From positions 1 to 39,480 of the forward strand of contig NZ_FQZP01000020.1 of assembly GCF_900142095.1 (NCBI RefSeq): a DNA stretch of 39,480 nt, in the 5' to 3' direction. This stretch comes from Thermoclostridium caenicola (GTDB taxonomy: Bacteria > Bacillota > Clostridia > DSM-8532). Both the position numbers and the translations under genes were made by a program. Below are positions 34,060 to 39,480 of this stretch, piece by piece; positions within the stretch are counted from its first letter, which is position 1; each line of letters begins with the position of its first letter. The notes below the pieces were generated by a model. It did not search any database. It was not told the DNA's origin and was given only the letters and a program-made list of their open reading frames with translations.

Positions 34060-34665
34060 ATATTCACTTTCAAAACAAAGATGACGGTGCATCAAAGAGT
34101 TTTACTTTATCAACCGTTTTTCAAAGCATTCAATTGTCTTGTCCTTCCATTGCTTATAGGCGTAAAACTTAAATCCCAATGAAGTCCAAAAAGCTGATTA
34201 TATAATTCTCTTCCGGAAATTCCCGAAATATCAAATATGTTTGATAATCCTCTTCCTTTCAATGTTAAATAATGAGCTTTTGTTTCTAACCCCAAGGTTT
34301 CAATAAGATTTTGCATGTGTGGAGCTGGGGAAACTGATTTTATAGCCAAAGGTCCACATCATTAAAAAATACCACTAATCGTCTTATATATTTATAGTGG
34401 TGAGAATTTTGCGACAGCCTTCTTTTTCATGTCAAATGAGATGCTTATTCTTTCAGATTGTTCGTTTTTAGATTAAGGATGTACCGTCAAGATTGGTACT
34501 GTCAAGAATTATACGAAAATGCATAACCTGCTTAGTAGTCAGCAGTTAGCGGTAAATTATTGTGAATCATCGTTGTGGTGATACTGTCACTCAGCCTTCC
34601 GGGCTTATATGGGTTTGGCTTTATGCTGGCAGCTCTTGCGTTACTGAGCGGCTTTTTCATGGGAT
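34060..34665. other. AT-rich gene-poor stretch with probable remnants
   Basis: The stretch between the tRNA terminator and the PadR promoter is richer in A and T than its surroundings and holds no intact recognisable gene. It contains a short minus-strand frame (34110 to 34349), an 11-base direct repeat, TACYGTCAAGA at 34482 to 34492 and 34497 to 34507, and the apparent end of a membrane-protein gene (34578 to 34670). I see no transposase or clear inverted repeats. It looks like a decayed insertion or deletion scar beside the tRNA. Confidence 0.45.
34110..34349 (-). pseudogene. Possible gene fragment, unrecognised
   Basis: A minus-strand open frame of 79 codons reads as a plausible protein end, with LGLETKAHYLTLKGRGLSNI and GRELYNQLFGLHWDL. 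No good ribosome binding site is visible before the TTG at 34349 or the ATG eleven codons later. Its codons are much more AT-rich than those of the flagellar genes. I do not recognise the family. It may be the remains of a longer gene, or chance. Confidence 0.25.
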
Positions 34666-34670
34666 ATTGA
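34578..34670 (+). pseudogene. C-terminal remnant of a membrane protein
   Basis: The frame at 34578 to 34670 reads ILSLSLPGLYGFGFMLAALA then LLSGFFMGY and a stop. This looks like the last transmembrane helices of a multi-pass transporter. There is no start region or ribosome binding site, and the upstream sequence in this frame shows no continued homology. Its stop codon lies inside the -35 box of the next promoter. Confidence 0.3.
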
Positions 34671-34695
34671 CAATACTATCGGCTGCCGATATAAT
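34667..34695 (+). promoter_or_regulatory. Consensus SigA promoter of the padR operon
   Basis: TTGACA (34667 to 34672) and TATAAT (34690 to 34695) are exact consensus boxes at the ideal 17-base spacing. The -10 box is embedded in a palindromic operator, so such a strong promoter is probably held in check by repression. Confidence 0.85.
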
Positions 34696-34729
34696 ATATC
34701 GTGTAACGATATAACGTAAGATGATATAA
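34687..34729 (+). promoter_or_regulatory. Palindromic operator array, likely PadR binding sites
   Basis: CGATATA-A-TATATCG (34687 to 34701) is a perfect 7-1-7 palindrome covering the -10 box. TATATCG (34695 to 34701) also pairs with CGATATA (34707 to 34713) around TGTAA, and GATATAA recurs a third time at 34723 to 34729. The half-site GATATA is therefore present in four copies between promoter and gene. PadR proteins commonly repress their own operon through such sites. The assignment is inferred from position. Confidence 0.65.
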
Positions 34730-34745
34730 CGGAAGGCGGTACAAT

Positions 34746-35066
34746 GTGTCTGAGAACATCGCGTTGACAGAGGCCGTTTACTATATCCTGCTATCCCTGT
34801 ATGAGCCCATGCACGGATACGGCATCATGCAAAAGGTTGAGCAGATGAGCAAAGAAAGGGTCAGGCTGGCGGCGGGTACCCTGTATGGTGCCATCAGCAC
34901 GCTGCTCGAGAAGGGATGGATCAGGGCGCTTCCCGGTGAAAGCAACAGCAGGAAGAAAGAGTATCTTATCACGGAAAAGGGTAAAGAAGCTGTTGAGCGT
35001 GAAGTCATCCGGCTCAGGGAACTGGTAGAAAACGGTGAAAGGATCACGGGAGGTAAGGGAATATGA
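34746..35066 (+). CDS. PadR-family transcriptional regulator
   Basis: The 106-residue protein is a minimal PadR repressor: a winged helix followed by a short dimerisation helix. Diagnostic stretches are YYILLSLYEPMHGYGIMQKV, RVRLAAGTLYGAISTLLEKG and SRKKEYLITEKGKEAV. The GTG start at 34746 has AAGGCGGT just upstream. It is preceded by a consensus promoter with a palindromic operator and overlaps a DUF2812 gene by 4 bases. Regulators of this subtype usually pair with DUF2812 membrane proteins. The inducing signal is unknown. Confidence 0.92.
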   Translation: MSENIALTEAVYYILLSLYEPMHGYGIMQKVEQMSKERVRLAAGTLYGAISTLLEKGWIRALPGESNSRKKEYLITEKGKEAVEREVIRLRELVENGERITGGKGI

Positions 35067-35611
35067 GGTTGACGGCCCGCAGGCTATTTTTTGTATGGGA
35101 CTTCGAGAAAGAGGAACGATGGCTCAACGAGATGGCTTCCAAAGGCATGAACCTGCAAGGGGTTAGCATTTGCAGTTATGTTTTTGAAGAAGGTACACCG
35201 GGGGAATACCAGTATCACGTGGAATGGCTGAAGTACAGGCCAAGCCATCCCGAAAGCGTTGCTTACATCCGGTTTCTGGAGGAAACCGGCGTGGAACATA
35301 TCGGATCTTTGATGAACTGGGTTTACTTTCGGAAAAAAAGGGCAGACGGCGCTTTCGATCTTTCCTCCGATTTGGATGCGCGCATTGACCATTTCAAAAG
35401 GATTAGCTGGCTGCTTTGGGTGTTGCTTCCCTGTGTCCTGATATTCATTGCGTCGCAGATTTACCAATGTCTGACTCATAAAGGCGTTTTACCGGCCCTT
35501 ATGCCGTTGATTGTGCTGGATATCCTGATCCTGGCATGCATCACGATGGGGCTTGTAAAAACACGCCTGACCTATAGAAGGCTGAAAAAAGAACGCTTGC
35601 TGAGGGAATGA
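35063..35611 (+). CDS. DUF2812-domain membrane protein
   Basis: The 182-residue protein has the DUF2812 domain at its N-terminus: RRLFFVWDFEKEERWLNEMA, KGMNLQGV, then EYQYHVEWLK. Two membrane segments follow, at about residues 114 to 133 (SWLLWVLLPCVLIFIASQIY) and 145 to 166 (LMPLIVLDILILACITMGLV). The start overlaps the padR stop (ATGA), so the two are co-translated. Members of this family are often encoded with PadR and seem to respond to envelope stress or drugs, but the function is not established. Confidence 0.85.
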   Translation: MRLTARRLFFVWDFEKEERWLNEMASKGMNLQGVSICSYVFEEGTPGEYQYHVEWLKYRPSHPESVAYIRFLEETGVEHIGSLMNWVYFRKKRADGAFDLSSDLDARIDHFKRISWLLWVLLPCVLIFIASQIYQCLTHKGVLPALMPLIVLDILILACITMGLVKTRLTYRRLKKERLLRE

Positions 35612-35638
35612 GGAATGACATTTTTATAATAGAGAAAA

Positions 35639-35654
35639 GACCGGGCAACCGGTC
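35639..35654 (+). repeat. Perfect hairpin with GCAA tetraloop
   Basis: GACCGG (35639 to 35644) and CCGGTC (35649 to 35654) enclose a GCAA loop of the stable GNRA type. It lies between the DUF2812 gene and the terminator and may protect the 3' end of the transcript. Confidence 0.45.
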
Positions 35655-35674
35655 ATCATCGCAAAGAAGCCTGT

Positions 35675-35701
35675 AAAGCCTGTCAATCAGGCTTTCTTTT
35701 T
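35675..35701 (+). terminator. Rho-independent terminator of the padR operon
   Basis: AAAGCCTG (35675 to 35682) pairs perfectly with CAGGCTTT (35688 to 35695) around TCAAT and is followed by CTTTTT. An alternative stem starts at AAGCCTG (35667 to 35673). The terminator overlaps the last codons of the convergent minus-strand gene. Confidence 0.75.
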
Positions 35702-35979
35702 ACCAGGTGGATGTGCTGCCCGCGACCGATGGGGATGGCCGGCCCGGTTTTGATCTCTTCAAAGCGCCCCAAAGCATCGGAACGGATGCATATCTTGTGG
35801 ATGTGGCTGCCGTTGGGGAGCGGTATTGCTTCTCCCGTCACCTCAACGGGGCACTTGGTGTCTTTCGCTTCCTCATCCTTCTTTTCGTTATCCAGGATGG
35901 GAACCTTCCTGGACTTTTCCTTCCGGGGTGAAAACCTGACCCAATCCGGGCACACATCCCAGTTGTGGTTGTAAATCAT
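35683..35979 (-). CDS. YmaF-like small protein with HxH motifs
   Basis: The 98-residue product contains two His-x-His motifs in similar surroundings, TGEAIPLPNGSHIHKI and TGPAIPIGRGQHIHLV. This resembles proteins of the YmaF family. The N-terminal half is charged (VRFSPRKEKSRKVPIL). There is no signal peptide. On the minus strand, AAAGGAGAG lies just upstream of the ATG at 35979, so translation is well supported. The HxH pairs suggest metal binding, but no function is known. The family name is from memory of the pattern and is uncertain. Confidence 0.65.
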   Translation of the reverse strand: MIYNHNWDVCPDWVRFSPRKEKSRKVPILDNEKKDEEAKDTKCPVEVTGEAIPLPNGSHIHKICIRSDALGRFEEIKTGPAIPIGRGQHIHLVKRKPD

Positions 35980-36059
35980 AGCGCCCTCTCCTTTATGCCT
36001 TGATCTATTACATATTATGTCCCCGGGCTGAGGGCGTTCTTGAAAGCGTTTGTCCGATG

Positions 36060-36629
36060 CTAATACTTCTGGTTGATATAGCTGTCAGCCAGGGATTTGC
36101 GCTTGTCTTCCCTGAGCACGCCATTCTTCCGGAGATCCTCCGCAATCCCCGGGTTCTTGGTATGGAGGATCAGCAAATCCTGTTCATAGGTGCTGTCGGG
36201 AACATTGATCTCCATCAGTACATCCGGGTTGTGGATGACGATCTCGATGAGCTTTCCCTTGAGCACGGAAGATTTCACGCTGACATAATAGGCTTCCACG
36301 CCGTTGTAATCGATAAGACGGAGCAGCTGAAGGGTGGCCCTGTCTTTTTCCCTGTAATGGCTGTTGGATTTGGCGTAATAGGCCTGGCGTTCCTTCTCGG
36401 TGTTCCGGGGGTCATTGGCTATGCGCTGCCAGTATTTCGCATGGATATTATGGTAATGGTAGTTGTAGATCGCTTTCTTGACATTGTCGACCCGCGTGAA
36501 AGGCTGTATCCCGAGGCTTTCCACATAATAATAGTTTTCCTCGATGAATTCGTTTTTGGTCATGTCGCCCATCTTGTATTGCATTAAAAGGCTCTGCCTG
36601 TGCCTTAAGAACTTATCGAACTTGTTCAT
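36060..36629 (-). CDS. DUF6648-like protein of unknown function
   Basis: The product of about 189 residues is soluble and helical, with a Tyr-rich N-terminal half (MGDMTKNEFIEENYYYVESL, NYHYHNIHAKYWQ). The C-terminal part has VSVKSSVLKGKLIEIVIHNP and LLILHTKNPGIAEDLRKNGV. It resembles a family of uncharacterised clostridial proteins that I believe is DUF6648. The ATG at 36629 is preferred, since AGGCGGTG lies 9 bases before it. The ATG at 36641 is too close to that site. It is divergent from trpB2 and has its own promoter. Confidence 0.72.
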   Translation of the reverse strand: MNKFDKFLRHRQSLLMQYKMGDMTKNEFIEENYYYVESLGIQPFTRVDNVKKAIYNYHYHNIHAKYWQRIANDPRNTEKERQAYYAKSNSHYREKDRATLQLLRLIDYNGVEAYYVSVKSSVLKGKLIEIVIHNPDVLMEINVPDSTYEQDLLILHTKNPGIAEDLRKNGVLREDKRKSLADSYINQKY

Positions 36630-36655
36630 AGAGCATTCCACCGCCTGTATGTCAA

Positions 36656-36684
36656 ATCATAAATGAGTTTGGAGAAAAAGTAAA
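36656..36684 (-). promoter_or_regulatory. SigA-type promoter for the DUF6648-like gene
   Basis: On the minus strand TTTACT (36684 to 36679) and TATGAT (36661 to 36656) are 17 bases apart, 27 bases upstream of the preferred start codon. A perfect GC palindrome lies immediately upstream of the -35 box. Confidence 0.5.
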
Positions 36685-36687
36685 GGA

Positions 36688-36699
36688 CCCGCCGGCGGG
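36688..36699. repeat. Perfect 12-base palindrome CCCGCCGGCGGG
   Basis: The palindrome lies between the divergent promoters of the DUF6648-like gene and trpB2, in an otherwise mixed-composition gap. It could be a shared operator. A chance GC-rich palindrome is also possible. Confidence 0.3.
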
Positions 36700-36748
36700 G
36701 GATTATTGCCATATGGCTGAATTGTGGCCGGCATGCGCTTCGGGCGGT

Positions 36749-36778
36749 TTGACGCTGAAAGGAAGGCCATGTTAAAAT
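36749..36778 (+). promoter_or_regulatory. Extended -10 promoter of trpB2
   Basis: TTGACG (36749 to 36754) and TAAAAT (36773 to 36778) are 18 bases apart, and TGT precedes the -10 box. The gene starts 40 bases downstream. No tryptophan leader peptide, T-box or TRAP site is visible in the short leader. Confidence 0.6.
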
Positions 36779-36818
36779 ATTGATAATTCAGCCGAGTAAC
36801 GGATGAGAGGAGAAAAGG

Positions 36819-38186
36819 ATGATGAGTAAGAAACATGTGCCCTACAGGGTTTACCTGGAAGAGCGGGAACTTCCCGAATGCTGGTACAATTTCCGGGCGG
36901 ACATGCCCAACCTGAGCCCATATCTGAATCCGGCAACACAAAAGCCGGTCACGCCCGACGATATGCTGGCCATTTTCCCGATGGAACTCATCCAGCAGGA
37001 GATGTCGGACGAGCGCTACATACCCATCCCCGAAGAAGTCAGGGAGCTTTACCGTTCATTCCGTCCATCGCCCCTCTGCCGGGCCTATGGACTGGAAAAA
37101 CTCCTGGATACTCCGGCGCGCATTTATTACAAGTATGAAGGCAACAACCCGTCGGGAAGCCACAAGCTGAATACGGCCATACCTCAGGCCTATTACAACA
37201 AGAAGGCCGGCATCAAGCGCCTGGCTACCGAGACCGGAGCCGGACAATGGGGTACGGCTCTGTCGGTTGCATCCCAGATGTTCGGCCTGGAATGCACGGT
37301 TTACATGGTGAAGGTGAGTTACCAGCAAAAGCCGTACAGGAAGGCCATCATGCAGGCCTATGGCGCGACGGTCAATCCCAGCCCCAGCCCGCTGACACAG
37401 GCCGGCAGAAAGATCCTGGAACGGGATCCCAATTCCCTGGGAAGCTTGGGGATCGCCATCAGCGAAGCGGTTGAGGATGCGGCCACCCACGATGATACCA
37501 ACTATGCCCTGGGCAGCGTACTCAACCATGTTCTGCTGCACCAGACCATCATCGGTCTTGAGGCCAGGAAGCAGATGGAGAAGATCGACGAGTATCCCGA
37601 TGTGGTGGTGGCCTGCTGCGGCGGCGGCAGCAATTTCGGAGGTATCGCCTTCCCGTTCCTGCACGACAAGATCCGGGAAGGGAAGAAAATAGAGCTCATC
37701 GCAGCGGAACCGGCGGCCTGCCCCACCCTGACCAAGGGTAAGTTCGCCTATGACTTCGGCGATGTAGCCCAAATGACGCCCATCATGGAGATGTACACCC
37801 TCGGCCACGGCTTCATTCCGCCGGGAATCCATGCGGGTGGACTCCGCTACCACGGGGATTCAGTGCTGGTGAGCAAGGCCTATAAGGACGGGCTCATCGA
37901 TGCCCGCGCCGTGCATCAGACCGAAGTGTTCAAGGCCGCCATCCAGTTTGCCAGGACAGAACTGATCCTGCCGGCGCCCGAATCCGCCCATGCCATCAAG
38001 GTGGCCATCGATGAAGCGCTGAAATGCAAAGAGACCGGAGAATCCAAGTGCATCCTGTTCTGCCTCTCCGGGCATGGCAACTTCGATCTGACGGCCTATG
38101 AGGAATACATGGCCGGCAACCTGCAGGATTACGAATACCCGGATGAACTTCTGAACGAAGGGCTGAAGACCCTGCCGAAAATCTGA
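36819..38186 (+). CDS. trpB2: Tryptophan synthase beta chain, TrpB2 type
   Basis: TrpB joins indole and serine to make tryptophan with pyridoxal phosphate. The 455-residue protein has the long N-terminus of the TrpB2 group ([20 protein letters not shown]), longer than standard TrpB at about 400. The cofactor lysine is K116 in [12 protein letters not shown], and the phosphate-binding loop is [22 protein letters not shown] and [18 protein letters not shown] are also typical. It stands alone, with its own promoter and terminator and no trpA nearby. TrpB2 often acts without TrpA, as an indole-salvaging enzyme. GAGAGGAG precedes ATG 36819, and ATG 36822 is possible. Confidence 0.93.
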   Translation: MMSKKHVPYRVYLEERELPECWYNFRADMPNLSPYLNPATQKPVTPDDMLAIFPMELIQQEMSDERYIPIPEEVRELYRSFRPSPLCRAYGLEKLLDTPARIYYKYEGNNPSGSHKLNTAIPQAYYNKKAGIKRLATETGAGQWGTALSVASQMFGLECTVYMVKVSYQQKPYRKAIMQAYGATVNPSPSPLTQAGRKILERDPNSLGSLGIAISEAVEDAATHDDTNYALGSVLNHVLLHQTIIGLEARKQMEKIDEYPDVVVACCGGGSNFGGIAFPFLHDKIREGKKIELIAAEPAACPTLTKGKFAYDFGDVAQMTPIMEMYTLGHGFIPPGIHAGGLRYHGDSVLVSKAYKDGLIDARAVHQTEVFKAAIQFARTELILPAPESAHAIKVAIDEALKCKETGESKCILFCLSGHGNFDLTAYEEYMAGNLQDYEYPDELLNEGLKTLPKI

Positions 38187-38203
38187 TTCCGGTAATATAC
38201 AAG

Positions 38204-38234
38204 ACCCCGGTACACAAGGTGCCGGGGTTATTTT
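38204..38234 (+). terminator. Rho-independent terminator of trpB2
   Basis: ACCCCGG (38204 to 38210) pairs with CCGGGGT (38222 to 38228), with three further pairs inside and an ACAAG loop, followed by TATTTTA. It lies 17 bases after the trpB2 stop. Confidence 0.8.
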
Positions 38235-38254
38235 ACTGTGCGCCATGGTATGGG

Positions 38255-38513
38255 GACTAAATTTCCATGTTCCGTCCTTTTCAAAATTGGCTATATTATC
38301 CAGGGCTGTGCCGACTTGATTTCCGTCTGCATCATAGAGATTGATGGTAACCTGGGCATACGAAAGGGTTCTGCCTTTGTTGTTTTTTATTGTTCCGGTT
38401 ATATAAAGCGCAAAACCATCATATTCAGCTGAAAGATCACCAATAATCTCAAAATCTGGTTTCCGCTCCTTTTGTGGTTCGGGTGTGGCAGCCGAACGGA
38501 TTACGGGTGAGTA
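38255..38513 (-). pseudogene. Remnant of an FxLYD-domain protein
   Basis: On the minus strand the sequence reads PDFEIIGDLSAEYDGFALYI, then TGTIKNNKGRTLSYAQVTIN, LYDADGNQVGTALDNIANF and EKDGTWKFSP. This is a nearly whole FxLYD domain, normally found at the C-terminus of secreted lipoproteins. Upstream, a stop codon (TAA at 38516 to 38514) cuts off any signal peptide or start. Downstream, recognisable homology ends at about 38255 and the frame runs on into the trpB2 terminator. The protein is therefore truncated at both ends. There is no start codon with a ribosome binding site. Confidence 0.65.
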
Positions 38514-38670
38514 TTACCGGATACGGTTCAGGTCTGCGCTTCCTCCATTGCAGTAATTCACCAGTACCTTTGGCTTGTTATGTGCGGCCCATAGCAGCCG
38601 CTTATGCTTATCACTGCTTCCATGCAAGAATAATCTGAGCAGCATCAATATAGACAAAAAACTTTCTACA

Positions 38671-38684
38671 AAAATCGCGATTTT
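38671..38684. promoter_or_regulatory. Perfect palindrome AAAATCGCGATTTT, possible operator
   Basis: A 14-base perfect palindrome lies 15 bases upstream of the -35 region of the oxidoreductase promoter. It is long enough to be a regulator site, but no cognate regulator is encoded next to it. Confidence 0.35.
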
Positions 38685-38699
38685 ATGACCTTTTGGCAG

Positions 38700-38727
38700 T
38701 GGTCAAAAACAACTTTTCTGATATAAT
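38700..38727 (+). promoter_or_regulatory. Extended -10 promoter of the oxidoreductase gene
   Basis: A consensus TATAAT (38722 to 38727) is preceded by TGA, giving an extended -10 element. A weak -35 box, TGGTCA (38700 to 38705), lies 16 bases upstream. The leader to the start codon is about 55 bases. Confidence 0.6.
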
Positions 38728-38788
38728 TGATAAAGTGTATGTTATTTTTTTGTCAATCGCTGAAAATACACGACAGAAGGAGTTTTCA

Positions 38789-39406
38789 ATGAAAGCCATC
38801 ACAAAGAACAAACGGATCAAAGTCATTGTAAATGGCCGCGAGATGGAGGTCTATGATAATCTGACCATCCTTCAGGCCCTGCTTCAGGAGGATGTACATA
38901 TTCCTCACCTGTGCTATGATATCCGTCTTGAGCGTTCAAACGGTAACTGCGGACTGTGCGTGGTTGAGGTAGGCGAGGGGGATGCCAAGAGAGATGTGAA
39001 GGCTTGCCAGACGCCTATCCAGGAGGGTATGGTTATCACCACCAACAGCCCCAAGCTGAAGAGCTACCGCAAAGTCCGCCTGGAGCAGATCCTGTCGGAT
39101 CACAATGCGGACTGTGTTGCACCCTGCGTCATGACCTGTCCGGCCAATATTGATATCCAGGCTTACCTGCGCCATGCCGCCAACGGAAATTTCAGCGCCG
39201 CTCTCCAGGTTATCAAGGATCGCAACCCCTTCCCGGTAACCTGCGGACGCGTATGCCCACATCCCTGCGAGGCGCAATGCCGCCGCAACCTGGTGGATTC
39301 TCCCGTGGCCATCAATCATGTCAAGCGTTTCATTGCCGACTGGGATATGGCCCAGGAGGAGCCCTGGCTGCCCAAAAAGAAGGATTATAATGATACCAGA
39401 AATTAA
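38789..39406 (+). CDS. Truncated iron-sulfur oxidoreductase (NuoG-like [2Fe-2S] plus GltD-like N-terminal domain)
   Basis: The N-terminus is a [2Fe-2S] ferredoxin-type domain with C42, C54, C57 and C73, spaced CX11CX2CX15C, in HIPHLCYDIR and NGNCGLCVVE. A Cys-rich helical domain as in the N-terminal part of glutamate synthase small subunit follows, with ADCVAPCVMTCPANIDIQAY, NPFPVTCGRVCPHPCEAQCR and AINHVKRFIADWDMAQEEPW. Relatives continue with an FAD and NAD(P)H domain (GxGxxG), which is missing: the frame stops after 205 residues. ATG 38789 with AGAAGGAG upstream is the real start. An in-frame start at 38693 lies upstream of the promoter. Confidence 0.85.
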   Translation: MKAITKNKRIKVIVNGREMEVYDNLTILQALLQEDVHIPHLCYDIRLERSNGNCGLCVVEVGEGDAKRDVKACQTPIQEGMVITTNSPKLKSYRKVRLEQILSDHNADCVAPCVMTCPANIDIQAYLRHAANGNFSAALQVIKDRNPFPVTCGRVCPHPCEAQCRRNLVDSPVAINHVKRFIADWDMAQEEPWLPKKKDYNDTRN

Positions 39407-39443
39407 GACAGACAAAACGGCCAAAATAAGTTAGAATGGAACT

Positions 39444-39480
39444 ATGGAAAAGAGAAGAAATTTTACACCGGAAGAAAAAG
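39444..39480 (+). CDS. Possible transposase N-terminus, cut by the window edge
   Basis: The last 37 bases read MEKRRNFTPEEK. This resembles the start of helix-turn-helix transposase subunits, such as the OrfA type of IS3-like elements. It begins 38 bases after the stop of the truncated oxidoreductase gene, so an insertion sequence probably interrupts that gene. The fragment is too short for a firm family call, and I cannot define its inverted repeat. Confidence 0.4.
   Translation, partial: MEKRRNFTPEEK

Larger units (their letters stand above)
38235..38699. other. Gene-poor stretch with a decayed minus-strand gene
   Basis: Between the trpB2 terminator and the next promoter there is no intact gene. 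The left half holds the FxLYD remnant described separately. The right half has a 43-codon minus-strand frame (start at 38645, stop TAA at 38514 to 38516) with HKRLLWAAHNKPKVLVNY, which I do not recognise. Near the right end is a perfect palindrome. Read on the plus strand, the open frame at 38238 to 38432 is only the antisense of the remnant. Confidence 0.5.

Noticed and set aside
36000-36587. Plus-strand frame of 195 codons
   Set aside because: It is antisense to the DUF6648-like gene, which has a good ribosome binding site, a promoter and ordinary protein composition.
38238-38432. Plus-strand frame of 64 codons after trpB2
   Set aside because: It is antisense to the FxLYD remnant and has no ribosome binding site.

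Overview
The window is a motility and chemotaxis region from a Gram-positive, low-to-medium GC bacterium, most likely a clostridial species (class Clostridia) with roughly balanced base composition. The evidence is the gene order flgB-flgC-fliE...flhG-cheB-cheA-cheW-cheC-cheD-sigD, which is typical of Firmicutes. FliY, CheC and CheD are present, Shine-Dalgarno sites of the AGGAGG type precede almost every gene, GTG and TTG starts are common, and promoters are of the SigA type. I assign no species.

Positions 189 to 33827 hold one very long, tightly packed, plus-strand fla/che cluster of 38 genes. The first part (flgB, flgC, fliE, fliF, fliG, fliH, fliI, fliJ, a MotE/YlxF-like gene, fliK, flgD, a TIGR02530-type gene, flgE) builds the rod, MS ring, export ATPase and hook. 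The second part (flbD/swrD, fliL, fliM, fliY, cheY, fliO, fliP, fliQ, fliR, flhB, flhA, flhF, flhG) makes the switch, the export gate and the placement GTPases. The third part (a PilZ gene, cheB, cheA, cheW, cheC, cheD, a small membrane protein, sigD) controls motor output and late gene expression. The tail (a FapA-domain gene, an unknown small gene, a SwrB-like gene, an MltG-like fragment) is less well understood. Several gaps inside the cluster carry hairpins without a U-tract, and cheY has a promoter-like sequence in front of it.

From 33885 onward the character changes. A tRNA-Leu(CAA) with its own promoter and terminator is followed by about 690 bp of AT-rich sequence with gene remnants. 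Then come a PadR regulator and DUF2812 protein pair behind a consensus promoter with a palindromic operator, two minus-strand genes (YmaF-like and DUF6648-like), and a stand-alone TrpB2-type tryptophan synthase beta chain with its own promoter and terminator. A second gene-poor stretch of about 600 bp contains a minus-strand remnant of an FxLYD-domain protein. The window ends in a truncated iron-sulfur oxidoreductase gene that seems to be interrupted by a transposase-like reading frame running off the right edge.

I found no CRISPR array, no rRNA, no prophage and no convincing unknown multi-gene system. The parts most worth attention are the little-known proteins in the operon tail, the PadR operator array, the intercistronic hairpins, the calcium-site-like insert in the hook protein, and the decayed genes near the right end.
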